Shown here: positions 45,460 to 55,100 of the stretch, piece by piece
Numbering within the stretch: position 1 is the stretch's first letter
Layout: every line of letters begins with the position of its first letter
Assembly (NCBI RefSeq): GCF_000725385.1
Contig: NZ_CP008884.1
Location: forward strand, 1,860,001-1,924,000
Reading direction: 5' to 3'
Length of the DNA: 64,000 bases
DNA from: Dyella japonica A8
GTDB taxonomy: Bacteria > Pseudomonadota > Gammaproteobacteria > Xanthomonadales > Rhodanobacteraceae
Made by a program: the position numbers and the translations under genes
The notes under the pieces: model-generated
Seen by the model: the letters and a program-made list of their open reading frames with translations, nothing else
Databases searched by the model: none
What the model was told of the DNA's origin: nothing

Positions 45460-45831
45460 ATGGCGGTCAGCGAAGCCGAGGCGATCATCATGGAGGTGCT
45501 GTGGCGCTCGTCGCCGCGCAGCGCCGAGGACATCCTGGCGGAGGTCGGCCCGCAACAGGGCTGGCAGGAGGGCACGGTGAAGTCCCTGCTCAACCGCCTG
45601 CTCAAGAAGAAGGCCGTGAAGGCCGAGCGCGAGGGGCGCCGCTATCTCTACGCGCCGCGCCTGACGCGCGAGCAGTACGTGTCGCAGGAGAGCAAAGGGC
45701 TGCTGGATCGCCTTTTCGGTGGCCGGGTGGCGCCGCTGGTAGCGCACTTCTCCGAACAGAAGAAGCTGTCGAAGAAGGACATTGCCGAACTGAAGAAGCT
45801 GCTGCAGGAGCTTGATGATGAGCAGTCCTGA
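45460..45831 (+). CDS. BlaI/MecI/CopY-family transcriptional repressor
   Basis: A 123-residue winged-helix repressor. N-terminal [24 protein letters not shown] is the family opening; [29 protein letters not shown] is the recognition helix and wing. The C-terminal helices mediate dimerisation and contain the region that a partner protease cuts. The gene overlaps its M56 partner by 14 bp. It probably represses its own operon through the dyads just upstream. Confidence 0.93.
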   Translation: MAVSEAEAIIMEVLWRSSPRSAEDILAEVGPQQGWQEGTVKSLLNRLLKKKAVKAEREGRRYLYAPRLTREQYVSQESKGLLDRLFGGRVAPLVAHFSEQKKLSKKDIAELKKLLQELDDEQS

Positions 45832-47473
45832 GTGGATCTCGCACGGCTGGCTGGCGACGTTGGCATTCACCTTCGGTGTGTGTGCGGTGGCCCTGTTGCG
45901 CCATCCATGTCGTCGCCTGTTCGGCACGGAGCTGGCGGCGCTTTTGTGGACGGTGCCGCCGCTCGCCGTTGTCGTCGCGTGCCTGCCGCATGTGGTGACC
46001 GGGCCGTTGGCGGGACTCCCGCCTATCGTGGTGCAAATCGCCAGCGCCCCAGGGCCGCTGGTGACGGCTGCCCAAGCTTCCACGACTCAGCCGGAGCTAC
46101 CGTGGTTCGTATCCATGGCATGGCTCGGCGGTGTCGTGGGTGTTTCGCTGGTGGCCCTGATGGCGCAGCGACGTTACCGGTATCGCCTGCGCGATGCGGT
46201 GCCCATGCCCGGGACGACCTTTCCATGGCCCGTGTTGAAGGCCACGCATGCTGATGTAGGTCCAGCACTGGTTGGAGCATGGCGCCCGCGCATCGTCTTG
46301 CCCGCGGATTTCGAGCGCCGCTATGAGCCAGGCGAGCGGGCATTGATTCTTGCGCACGAGGCGACACATGCGCGTCGGCTGGATGGTTGGTGGTGCCTAA
46401 TCGGTCAGGCGGTTGCTTCGCTGTTCTGGTTCCACCCTCTTGCATGGTGGGGGCTGCGCGCGCTGCGCCATGACCTTGAGCTCGCATGCGACGCCGCCGT
46501 GGTTCACACGAACGATGCGTCGCGCGCCATGTATGCGCGCGCCATGCTCAAGACACAGGCCACTGGCGCCCTGCTGCCGGTGGGTTGCAGTTGGTCTTCA
46601 CGACATCCCGTCACGGAGAGAATCGTCATGTTGAAGCGGATTCAACCGGGTCATGCCCGGCGTTCGGCAGGTCGCATGAGCCTGGGTTTGCTTGTCGCGG
46701 CCTTGTCCGCTGTGGTGTACGCCGCCACAGGGCAGGATGGTGCCGCCTATCACCCGGGAAAGGACGTCGTGACGAGCGCGCTGAAGGCTGCGCGTCCGGC
46801 GCAGGAAGCGCTGGCTGAGTCAACGAGTCGCCCGTCAGGCAACCCGTCCGGCAATGCTGCATTGGGTTTGCCTGCGCCGGACAGCGGCGCGTTCGGCCCT
46901 GCGATCAAGCGCCTGGAGATCGCTGAGGGCGGCCATGTATTGGTTACCCTGGCCGACGTACACGGAGCGGTCGCTGGCCATCTGGATCTCGAAATGCACC
47001 CGGCTGCGCAAGTCGGCAGTGTCGGCTGGTCGTGCCGCAGCAGCGACATCCCCGACGTGCAGCAGCTTGCCCCGACGTGTTCTTACCTGGCTGGTTTTGC
47101 CGGAAAGCACAAGGTGGACCTCATGTCGTTCGATCGCTTCAGCCTCGACGTAGCGCTCTCCATCAACGGCAAGGAGGTCGACAAGGCTGCCAAGGTCTGC
47201 CTGAAAACAGGCGAGCCCTATCGTTTCACCAGGGAGCAGGATGCATCACATCCGCCCGTGCAAGGCTCGGTCAGCGTGCAGCCCATGGCTAGTGGGCAGG
47301 TGGAAATTCGCAGTGCACTGGAGGGCGGCATCATCCGGCAGCCCATCTTCCCCAAACTGCATTCCTACCCTGGCCAGACCGCCACCATCCAGGTGGGCGA
47401 GAAAGTTGGTGGCGACCATCCAGAAGACCACACGGTGAAGTTGGACGTTATCGCGACGCCCGGTTGCGCCTGA
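45818..47473 (+). CDS. BlaR1-like M56 membrane metallopeptidase
   Basis: A 551-residue membrane protease. Helices occupy ~10-35, ~40-60, ~100-120 and a fourth after ~285; the zinc motif is ILAHEATHARRLDGWW (HEATH at ~183), followed by the third ligand in ELACDAAVV (~226). BlaR1/MecR1 carry a C-terminal penicillin-binding sensor; here the ~250-residue C-terminal part has no S-x-x-K/S-x-N set that I can find and is a beta-rich domain with Cys pairs. The sensed signal is therefore probably not a beta-lactam. ATG 45818 is 7 bases after AGGAG. Confidence 0.88.
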   Translation: MSSPEWISHGWLATLAFTFGVCAVALLRHPCRRLFGTELAALLWTVPPLAVVVACLPHVVTGPLAGLPPIVVQIASAPGPLVTAAQASTTQPELPWFVSMAWLGGVVGVSLVALMAQRRYRYRLRDAVPMPGTTFPWPVLKATHADVGPALVGAWRPRIVLPADFERRYEPGERALILAHEATHARRLDGWWCLIGQAVASLFWFHPLAWWGLRALRHDLELACDAAVVHTNDASRAMYARAMLKTQATGALLPVGCSWSSRHPVTERIVMLKRIQPGHARRSAGRMSLGLLVAALSAVVYAATGQDGAAYHPGKDVVTSALKAARPAQEALAESTSRPSGNPSGNAALGLPAPDSGAFGPAIKRLEIAEGGHVLVTLADVHGAVAGHLDLEMHPAAQVGSVGWSCRSSDIPDVQQLAPTCSYLAGFAGKHKVDLMSFDRFSLDVALSINGKEVDKAAKVCLKTGEPYRFTREQDASHPPVQGSVSVQPMASGQVEIRSALEGGIIRQPIFPKLHSYPGQTATIQVGEKVGGDHPEDHTVKLDVIATPGCA

Positions 47474-47552
47474 GCGGATGCGCGGCCATACGGCCGCGTT
47501 TCGTTAGCCGTGCTGGCTATACTCCCCGCCAACGTTGTGGGGAGTACCGTCC

Positions 47553-48596
47553 GTGAAGTCCAGCTGTCTTGTCGCCGCCGTCGCGGCGCTGGGAATTGCG
47601 TCCATGTGCCATGCCGCTTCGCCGGTGCTGGTGATCCACGGGGGCGCTGGCGTCATCAAGCGCGAGATGAGCCCGGCCAAGGAAAAGGCCGTGCGCGCCG
47701 CGCTTGTCCAGTCATTGCAGAACGGTTACGCGCAACTCAAGGCGGGCAAGAGCGCGGTGGATGCGGTGTCCGCTGCCATCACCGTGCTCGAGGACGATCC
47801 CAACTTCAACGCCGGCAAGGGTTCGGTGTTCACCCATGACGGCAAGAACGAGATGGATGCCGCCATCATGGACGGCGCCACGCTGGAGGCGGGCTCGATT
47901 GCGGGCGTGCACCGCGTGAAGAACCCGATCCTGCTGGCGCGCGCCGTGATGGAAAAGTCGCCGCACGTCATGCTGGTGGGCGATGGCGCGGAGGAGTTTG
48001 CGCGGCAGGCGGGCGTGACGCTGGTCGATCCGTCCTATTTCCGCACGGAAGAACGCTGGCAGCAGCTGCAGAAGGCGCTCAAGGAAGACGAGAACCACGA
48101 AAAGCATTCAGACGTGGAGACGGCCAAACACTTCGGCACCGTGGGTGCGGTGGCGCTTGATGCCCAGGGGCACCTGGCGGCAGGCACCTCGACGGGCGGC
48201 ATGACGGACAAGCGCTGGGGCCGCGTGGGCGATTCGCCGATTATCGGCGCGGGTACGTACGCCAACTCGGGCTGTGCGGTTTCCGGTACCGGCTGGGGTG
48301 AGTACTACCTGCGCACCGTGGCGGCCCACTCGATCTGCATGCGCGTCACCCAAATGCGGGTGCCGCTGCGCCGTGCCGCGGCGGAAGTGATCAACCAGGA
48401 AATCCCGTCCATGGGGGGCAACGGCGGCGCCATTGCCCTGGATGAGAACGGCACGGTGGCCATGCCTTTCAATACGGACGGCATGTACCGCGGCTGGATC
48501 GGTGCCGACGGCGTACCGCATGTCGCCATTTATGGGGATGAAGACGACGGCGCGGGGGATCCGCTGCCCGGCGGCGGGGCGGACGGCCGGGGCTGA
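47553..48596 (+). CDS. iaaA: periplasmic isoaspartyl peptidase / L-asparaginase
   Basis: A 347-residue Ntn-hydrolase precursor that cleaves isoaspartyl dipeptides and L-asparagine. Signal peptide VKSSCLVAAVAALGIASMCHA; then PVLVIHGGAGVI. Autocleavage and nucleophile lie at HFGTVGAVALD (Thr of GTVG, ~residue 196), with GTSTGGMTDKRWGRVGDSP and GAGTYAN for substrate binding. GTG 47553 behind GGGGAG is preferred to TTG 47535. The C-terminus is a Gly/Asp-rich tail unusual for the family. Confidence 0.93.
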   Translation: MKSSCLVAAVAALGIASMCHAASPVLVIHGGAGVIKREMSPAKEKAVRAALVQSLQNGYAQLKAGKSAVDAVSAAITVLEDDPNFNAGKGSVFTHDGKNEMDAAIMDGATLEAGSIAGVHRVKNPILLARAVMEKSPHVMLVGDGAEEFARQAGVTLVDPSYFRTEERWQQLQKALKEDENHEKHSDVETAKHFGTVGAVALDAQGHLAAGTSTGGMTDKRWGRVGDSPIIGAGTYANSGCAVSGTGWGEYYLRTVAAHSICMRVTQMRVPLRRAAAEVINQEIPSMGGNGGAIALDENGTVAMPFNTDGMYRGWIGADGVPHVAIYGDEDDGAGDPLPGGGADGRG

Positions 48597-48962
48597 TCCG
48601 GCGGCTCCCGGCCCGATCCGGAACGCGACGGCGGCAGCACGGCGGAATACTGCGTCTTCCGTCTCAAACGAGCGTTGGCGGCCGCAATAATTTGCAGGCA
48701 TGGGCCGTCCCGGTTCACGGCTTGCCTCAGACTGAATCGTTTCCATGGCCCGCCCGGCCGGCAAACTGTGGCCCACTTAACAATTGGATCATCGGCCCCC
48801 GAGATGGCCCGGCTGGCTGCTAGTTAAATCCATCCGGCCTATGCCAAACTGAACATCGACGGCATTCGTCAGCACAACTAAGTTCAATGCGCAGGGGGCG
48901 CTACTCGCGGATCAGGAACGATCATCGGTTCAACACATTCAGGAGTCCTAAGGGGAGGGCGA
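48597..48962. other. 366-bp region upstream of the pilin operon
   Basis: Should hold the promoter of pilE-pilY1. I searched for the sigma-54 pattern (GG and GC elements 12 bp apart) and found only mis-spaced candidates, such as around 48803. The ribosome site AGGGGAGGG is clear at the right end. No gene is seen. Confidence 0.55.
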
Positions 48963-49439
48963 ATGAATAGGAGTGGTCATCGTTTCGGGGGTAACCCCCA
49001 TCTGCGGGCATCGGCGGCTTCGTCGCGCGTTGCACGCGCCAGCGTCCGCGGGTTCACCCTCATCGAGCTGATGACCGTGGTGATCATCCTCGGGATCCTG
49101 ACCGCTGTGGCGGTTTCCAAGTACCACCAGTACGTCGTGCGGGCGAACCGCAACGCCGCGGAAGACGTCCTGCTCGGCATAGCGTCCGCCGAAGAGCGGT
49201 ATCTGATCGACAACCGGGCCTATGTGGCCACTGCCTCGTCGGTTGGCTACCCCGCCTCTGCGTTTCCGGGCAACACGTACGCCAACTACAGCTTTGTGAT
49301 AACGCCCGGTACGGGTGCACTGCCGAGCTACACCATCACGGCCACCCCCACGTCCACGGGCGCCCAGGCCAACGATACCGCCTGCAACCCCCTGTCGTTG
49401 GCCAGTGATGGTACGAAATTGCCAACCAGCTGCTGGTAA
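48963..49439 (+). CDS. pilE: type IV pilin (PilE-like) with long leader
   Basis: A 158-residue prepilin. The leader is 30 residues and basic, cut at RG/FTLIELMTVVIILGI between Gly30 and Phe31, with the conserved Glu at +5. The helix is followed by YHQYVVRANRNAAEDVLLGIASAEERYLIDNRAY, typical of PilE/GspG-like minor pilins in Xanthomonadales, and a C-terminal Cys pair (TACNPL, TSCW) that forms the D-loop. First gene of the minor-pilin operon. Because of size and position it is more likely a minor pilin than the major subunit. Confidence 0.9.
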   Translation: MNRSGHRFGGNPHLRASAASSRVARASVRGFTLIELMTVVIILGILTAVAVSKYHQYVVRANRNAAEDVLLGIASAEERYLIDNRAYVATASSVGYPASAFPGNTYANYSFVITPGTGALPSYTITATPTSTGAQANDTACNPLSLASDGTKLPTSCW

Positions 49440-49447
49440 CGAGTGCC

Positions 49448-49921
49448 ATGACAATGCGCGTCCAACGCGGATACACCCTGGTTGAACTGCTCGCCACCCT
49501 GGCGGTGTTCGTCACGCTGTTGCTGTTTGCCGTACCGAACTTCGGGATCATGCTGGGCAACCAGCGCATCAAGAATGCCGCGCTGGACGTGGTATCCACC
49601 GTCACGTTCGCACGCAGCGAGGCCGTCAAGCGCAATGCCCAGGTGAATGTGTCTGCCGCCGCGGCAGGCTGGCAGGGTGGCTGGGGTGTTGCGCCGGCAT
49701 CCGCCTCCACCATCCGCAGTCATGACATCTTCAACGGCGTTACCATCACCGAGGCGGGCGGCAACACCCAGTACCAGTTCAGTGGCAACGGGCGCATGAC
49801 CCAGCCGCTCAGCCTGAAGTTCACCGTCAAGCCGTCGACGGCCAGCAGCAAGATACAAACCCTGTGCGTCAATGTCGGGTCGAGCGGCCGCACGCAGACC
49901 ACGTCGGGAGCCTGCTCATGA
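49448..49921 (+). CDS. fimT: minor pilin FimT/FimU (GspH type)
   Basis: A 157-residue prepilin cut at RG/YTLVELLATLAVF between residues 8 and 9, Glu at +5. The segment NQRIKNAALDVVSTVTFARSEAVKRNAQV matches FimT/GspH (PF12019-type). It primes pilus assembly and in some species binds DNA for uptake. It overlaps pilV by 4 bp. Confidence 0.9.
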   Translation: MTMRVQRGYTLVELLATLAVFVTLLLFAVPNFGIMLGNQRIKNAALDVVSTVTFARSEAVKRNAQVNVSAAAAGWQGGWGVAPASASTIRSHDIFNGVTITEAGGNTQYQFSGNGRMTQPLSLKFTVKPSTASSKIQTLCVNVGSSGRTQTTSGACS

Positions 49922-50481
49922 AGCACCAGCGAGGCGTCTTGCTGATCGAAGTCATGGTGTCGATGTTCATCGCCGCCATTGCCCTGCTTGGCGCGATTGC
50001 GCTGTCGCTGAACTCGTCGCGCAACCAAATGGAGTCCTACCAGCGCGTGCAGGCGCTGACCCTGGTGCAGGACATGGTGTCGCGCATCAACGCCAATCGG
50101 CAGGTGGCGGCTTGTTACTCCAACGGCGCCACGGGCACGGCGACCAACGCGACCCTGCCCACCTGTAGCACCACCCTTGTGGCGGGCAGCAGCACGCAGC
50201 AGCAGTCCACCGCCAATGCCGACCTTGCGGCCTGGAAGAGCGAACTGCAGGGCGCCGGCGAAACCAGTGGTACCACCAAGGCCGGCGTCATGATCGGTGC
50301 CATTGGTTGCATCAACCAGACCGATTCCGTCAACAACGTCTACAGCGTGACCGTGGCCTGGCAGGGCTTGTCGTCCACGGTCACCAACAACTACGTGACC
50401 TGTGGTTCGGGCAACTACGGTAGTGATGACAAGCGGCGCGCCGTCAGCGTCCTCGTCCAGATCGGCAACCTCAGCTCATGA
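49918..50481 (+). CDS. pilV: minor pilin PilV
   Basis: A 187-residue prepilin cut at RG/VLLIEVMVSMFIAAI between residues 6 and 7, Glu at +5. PilV features are ALLGAIALSLNSSRNQMESYQRVQALTLVQDM-type helix (here residues ~22-55) and a Cys-containing C-terminal region. Part of the pilus tip and priming complex. ATGA overlap with fimT and, at its end, with pilW. Confidence 0.92.
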   Translation: MKHQRGVLLIEVMVSMFIAAIALLGAIALSLNSSRNQMESYQRVQALTLVQDMVSRINANRQVAACYSNGATGTATNATLPTCSTTLVAGSSTQQQSTANADLAAWKSELQGAGETSGTTKAGVMIGAIGCINQTDSVNNVYSVTVAWQGLSSTVTNNYVTCGSGNYGSDDKRRAVSVLVQIGNLSS

Positions 50482-51575
50482 CCTCTATGCCTATCCTCTT
50501 CCGTCGATCGGGTCCGGGACGCGGCATGCTGCGTCTTTCGCAGCGCGGCCTGTCGCTGATCGAGCTCATGATCGCCATGGCGATTGGCCTGATCATGCTG
50601 GCCGCGCTGGCCGGCCTGTACATGTCCAACAACTCGACGCACAACGAGTTCAGCAAGACCTCCGCGCAGGTGGAAAACGGACGCTTCGCGATCCAGTCGA
50701 TTGAGACGGACATCGCCCAGTCCGGTTTCTACGGGCGCGCGAGCCTGGTGTCTTCGGCGCCGAGCTATGGCAACCCCGATCCCTGTGCCACGGTCCTGAC
50801 ATCGATGGGGTTCGCCACCACGCCCTCGCTGACCTTGCCCAACGGCGTGGTGGGTCTGGTCTATGGTGCGACCGTGCCTACCTGCCTCAGCGGCCAGAAC
50901 GTAGCGCCCAATTCCGAGATGCTGGTGGTGCGCTATGCCTCGGGCGATGTTTCGGCAAGCGTGGACACCACGAACTACTTCCTGCAGCTGTCGCAGTGCA
51001 CCCAGGACACAGTGCCGCTGGTGTTCGACAAGACGGCCAGCAAATTCACCCTGCAGACCCTGGCCTGCAACGGCACGAAGGCCGAGATGCGCCAGTACGT
51101 GGAGCGCATTTATTTTCTCTCCACCTGCGATACCTGCTCGCCGAGCGACAATATTCCTACGCTGAAGGTGGCCGAGCTCAAGGCCGGCTCGCTGGTCATC
51201 TCGTCGCTGGTGCAGGGCATCCAGGACATCCATTACAGCTACGGCATCGACGAGGACCAGAACGGTTCGCCCGACTGCTACGTGGACGACCCGGGCAAGG
51301 ACAATACCGCGAACTGCACGGCGATTTCCCCGACTTACAGCTGGGGCAACGCGGTCACCAATTGGTACAACGTGACGGCCGTGCGCGTCAGCCTGCTGGC
51401 GAGGAATACCGATCCAACGGTCGGTTGGAACGATACGCGTACCTACAACCTCGGTCGCACCACCGTCGACGGCGGACAGACCACCGACGGTCCCTACAAC
51501 GACACCTACAAGCGTCACGTCTACACCACGCTTGCACGCGTGTGGAACACCGGTGGCTTGCGGGAGATGAAATGA
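50478..51575 (+). CDS. pilW: minor pilin PilW
   Basis: A 365-residue prepilin cut at RG/LSLIELMIAMAIGLI between Gly24 and Leu25, Glu at +5. Size and the motif RFAIQSIETDIAQSGFYG are typical of PilW. An ATG at 50526 (MLRLSQRG) would give a shorter leader and is possible. Several Cys residues (PTC, SQC, LAC, CDTC) suggest disulphides. Tip complex component. Confidence 0.92.
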   Translation: MTSMPILFRRSGPGRGMLRLSQRGLSLIELMIAMAIGLIMLAALAGLYMSNNSTHNEFSKTSAQVENGRFAIQSIETDIAQSGFYGRASLVSSAPSYGNPDPCATVLTSMGFATTPSLTLPNGVVGLVYGATVPTCLSGQNVAPNSEMLVVRYASGDVSASVDTTNYFLQLSQCTQDTVPLVFDKTASKFTLQTLACNGTKAEMRQYVERIYFLSTCDTCSPSDNIPTLKVAELKAGSLVISSLVQGIQDIHYSYGIDEDQNGSPDCYVDDPGKDNTANCTAISPTYSWGNAVTNWYNVTAVRVSLLARNTDPTVGWNDTRTYNLGRTTVDGGQTTDGPYNDTYKRHVYTTLARVWNTGGLREMK

Positions 51576-52126
51576 TGAAACGCACCCCTGCCGCACGACG
51601 TGACCAGTGCGGCTTTACCCTGGTCACCACGCTGATCTTCCTGTTGATCTTCATGGTGTCCGCCATTTCGATGGTTGGCGTCAGCATGGTCGACGTCAAG
51701 GTTGCCAGTAATCAGCAGTACCAGTTCGAAGCGCAGACGGCTGCGCAAAAGGGTATCGAGTACGTCGTGAGTCAGCCGTTCACGCAGACCCTGATCACGG
51801 CAAACTCCAACGTGGACGTGCCGCTTTACAGCAGCAAGGCAAACTACACCGCGCAGGTGTCGGCGCCCGTCTGCGAGGCGATCGTGCCGGCGGTGATTCC
51901 GTCGCCGCCGACGACGCCCCAGGACATCGCGTGCGCCGGTAGTAGCGGGTATTCCACCGATGGCTTGATCAACGCCGGCAACAACAGCACCGCCGTCTGC
52001 TCGGACACGCAGTGGGACGTGCAGTCCACCGTGAATGACACCACCCTCTCGGCCACCTCCGTCGTGCTTCACCAAGGCATTTCGGCGCGCATGTACACCA
52101 TTCCCGCGCGAGCCGTCTGCAAATGA
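51572..52126 (+). CDS. pilX: minor pilin PilX
   Basis: A 184-residue prepilin cut at CG/FTLVTTLIFLLIFMV between residues 14 and 15. Thr replaces the usual Glu at +5, as in PilX/GspK-type tip subunits that start a filament. The helix continues SMVDVKVASNQQYQFEAQTAAQKGIEY. Either of two consecutive ATGs may be used (51572 or 51575). It overlaps pilW and pilY1 by 4 bp. Confidence 0.9.
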   Translation: MMKRTPAARRDQCGFTLVTTLIFLLIFMVSAISMVGVSMVDVKVASNQQYQFEAQTAAQKGIEYVVSQPFTQTLITANSNVDVPLYSSKANYTAQVSAPVCEAIVPAVIPSPPTTPQDIACAGSSGYSTDGLINAGNNSTAVCSDTQWDVQSTVNDTTLSATSVVLHQGISARMYTIPARAVCK

Positions 52127-55100
52127 ACCCCATGCCTCCTATCCGGGATCGTGCCATGCGCCAGCATCGCCACCTACTCCGTCGCTTTCTGCCCCTCGCC
52201 TTGCTTGCCGCGGTGGCAGGCATGCTTTCGCCCTCGGTGGGAGCGGAGGACATCGACATTTACGCGCCGGCGCTCAACTACACGGCGGGCGGTGCGCCAG
52301 ATCTGATTTTCAACCTGAACACGGCGCAGGAGTGGTCCTCCGCGGTGTCATTCACCTGTCCCACGGTGAATGGTCAGAACCCCAACTCGGGCAATTTCAA
52401 GCCGCAGTCGCTGTCCGGATTTATTCAATGCGGGCTGTACACGGCGGTATACAACCTGGGGCAGAACCCAGCGTTGGCAGGCAACATCAATATGGGCCTG
52501 ATGCGCTACAACGACACGGGGGACGGCATCTCCAACAACAACGGGCTAGCCTTTTCCGGCAATGGTGGCACGTTCAAGTTTCCCTCGGTGATTGGCTCTC
52601 CCGGCCCGGCACCGCAGGCCTTGCCGTGCATTGGACACTCCACCACCACCCCCTCCAACTGCCCCAATGGGATCCCCAGCATGGCGAGTCTGCTCAGTGC
52701 CATCCAGGCGCTGAATACCAAGAACGTCCAGTCTGGCGGTGACGGTACCAAGCAAAACATGGGCACTGGCGAGCAGGAGGTTTGGGCTTATTACTCGGCC
52801 AAGGTAGGCCAGTCCAACGAGAGCTACACGAATCTCGTCAACAGCGACCATTGCCGAAAGAACTTTCAGATATTCATTGCCGGTGTCAATAACGCCTCCA
52901 GTATCTCCGGCAATAGCGTCGATTGGATTGATCCGCTGATAGCGGCGGGCGCCACCACAGCGCAACAGCAGCCTGTGGTTCTCCCCCCTGCCAATAACGG
53001 CTGGCAGGGGCTGGGCGGCGGCCCGGAGTGGTCGCGCTTCATGTACCAGACGGCGGCCGGCACAGGCAATCAGAGCATCATCACCTACACCATCGTGGTG
53101 TGGGATGGCACCACGAACAACAAGGCGCTGGGTGCCCTCGAGTACTATCAGGCGATGGCGTCCAACGGCGGTGGCAAGGCCTTCATCATCAACCTTACGG
53201 ACACCAACCCGCTGCAGGAGTTGGTCGACGACCTTTCGCAGATCTTCAACGAAGTCCAGGCTGTCAACAGCGTGTTCTCGTCGGTGAGCTTGCCGTTGAG
53301 CGCGAACAACGAGGGTACGTACAACAACCAGTTCTTCTATGGCATGTTCCGCCCCGAAAACAGCTTCCTCCCGCGCTGGTGGGGCAACCTGAAGCAATAC
53401 CAGGCCGGTTACATCAACGGTACGCTGGTGCTTACCGACGCCAAGGGTAGCGCGGCGGTGAATTCGGCGACGACGGGCTTCATCACGCCGGGGGCCACGA
53501 GCTTCTGGACCACGGCGACCAATGCCGTGGGTACGGCGCAATGGCCTTCAACGGGGTATTGGTACAACACCTATGTCGCCAAGGGAAATGTCTTTGGCAC
53601 AGGCAGTGCCACGAACGATCCCACGGATGCCCCTGACGGAGCGCTGGTGGAGAAGGGCGCGGTGGCGGAAGTGCTGCGTGGCGTGAACCTGGTCAGCGAC
53701 GTGCGTACGGTTTACACCTGTGCCAATAGCGGAGGCAGTTGCACGGCCAACGCGGTGCCGGACAAGTTCGCCACAAGCAACAGCACGCTGACGGCGAGTA
53801 CGGCGTTCACCACGACCACCAGCACCGTGCCCACCACCAATACGCTGATCAACTGGGTGCGTGGCGAGGACCTGGCCGGCAACGAAACCGAGCCGGGTCC
53901 GTATGGATACAACCCCAATACCTCACCTTCGCCTGCGTTGCCGACGGGCGCCACGTCCACGGCGCGCCCCTCCATCCACGGCGACGTGCTGCATTCGCAG
54001 CCGGCGGTGATCAACTACGGTGGCAGCACGGGCGTGGTCGTGTATTACGGCACCAATGACGGCATGTTCCATGCCATCAACGGCAACCAGTCGGGAAGCA
54101 TTGGCACGGGTGCGACCGCCGTGCCGGCCGGCGGCGAGTTGTGGTCGTTCGTGGCACCGGAGTTTTTTGGCAAGCTCGTCCGCCTGTACAACAACAGTCC
54201 GACCGCCAAGTTCGGCGCCAACCCTCCGCAGGGTTCGACGTCGAAGGATTACTTCATGGACGGCACCACGGCGACGTTCCAGGACAATCGCCCGGCCAGC
54301 ACCACGTATGGCAAGAAGTACATCTACCTGACGCCGCGCCGCGGTGGCTCGTTCATCTATGCCTTTGACGTCACGGATCCGTTGAATCCCAAGTTCCTTT
54401 GGGAAAAGACCAAGACCGACCTGCCCGAGCTGGGTCAGGCGTGGTCGCGGCCCATCGTGGCGCTGGTGCCTGGCCATACCAATCCGGTGCTGATCATGGG
54501 CGGCGGTTATGACCCGACCTATGAGGATGTCGATCCCTATGTGGGCCCGGACACGCAGGGGCGCGCCATCTTCGTGCTCGATGCGGTCACTGGCTCTCCG
54601 GTCTGGGTGGCGCAGCCGTCGTGTTCGAACGCGCCTGCGAGTGCCACGTGCGTGGCGGTGCCGACCATGACTTCTGCGATTCCTTCGCAGCTGACCTTGT
54701 TGGACCGCAACAGTGACGGCTACATCGACCGCATTTATGCCCCTGACCTGGGCGGCAATATCTGGCGTGTGGATTTGCCGACCAGCGGCGGCTGGACGGT
54801 GTCGCAGCTGGCCAGTCTGGGTGGCACGGGCAACAACGCGCGCAAGTTCTTCTATCCGGTCGATGTGGTGACCACGTCGTCGTATGACGTGGTGGTGGCG
54901 TCGTCGGGCGATCGCGAGCACCCGCTCTACTCGCAGGCCACGGGCTCGGCCAATCTGGTGCAGAACGCGTTCTTCGCCATCTATGACCCCAATACTGGTA
55001 CCTCGGTGCCGACGGGCTGGACGCCGTACACGGAGAGCAACCTCACTCTGACGTTCACCAGTGGCAATACGCCGGTGGCCTACAACCAGTCAACGGCTAC

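Noticed and set aside
48770..48870. Sigma-54 promoter for pilE
   Set aside because: Candidate GG and GC elements (for example TGGCCCGG with downstream TGCT) are 13 or 10 bp apart instead of 12, so the match does not hold.
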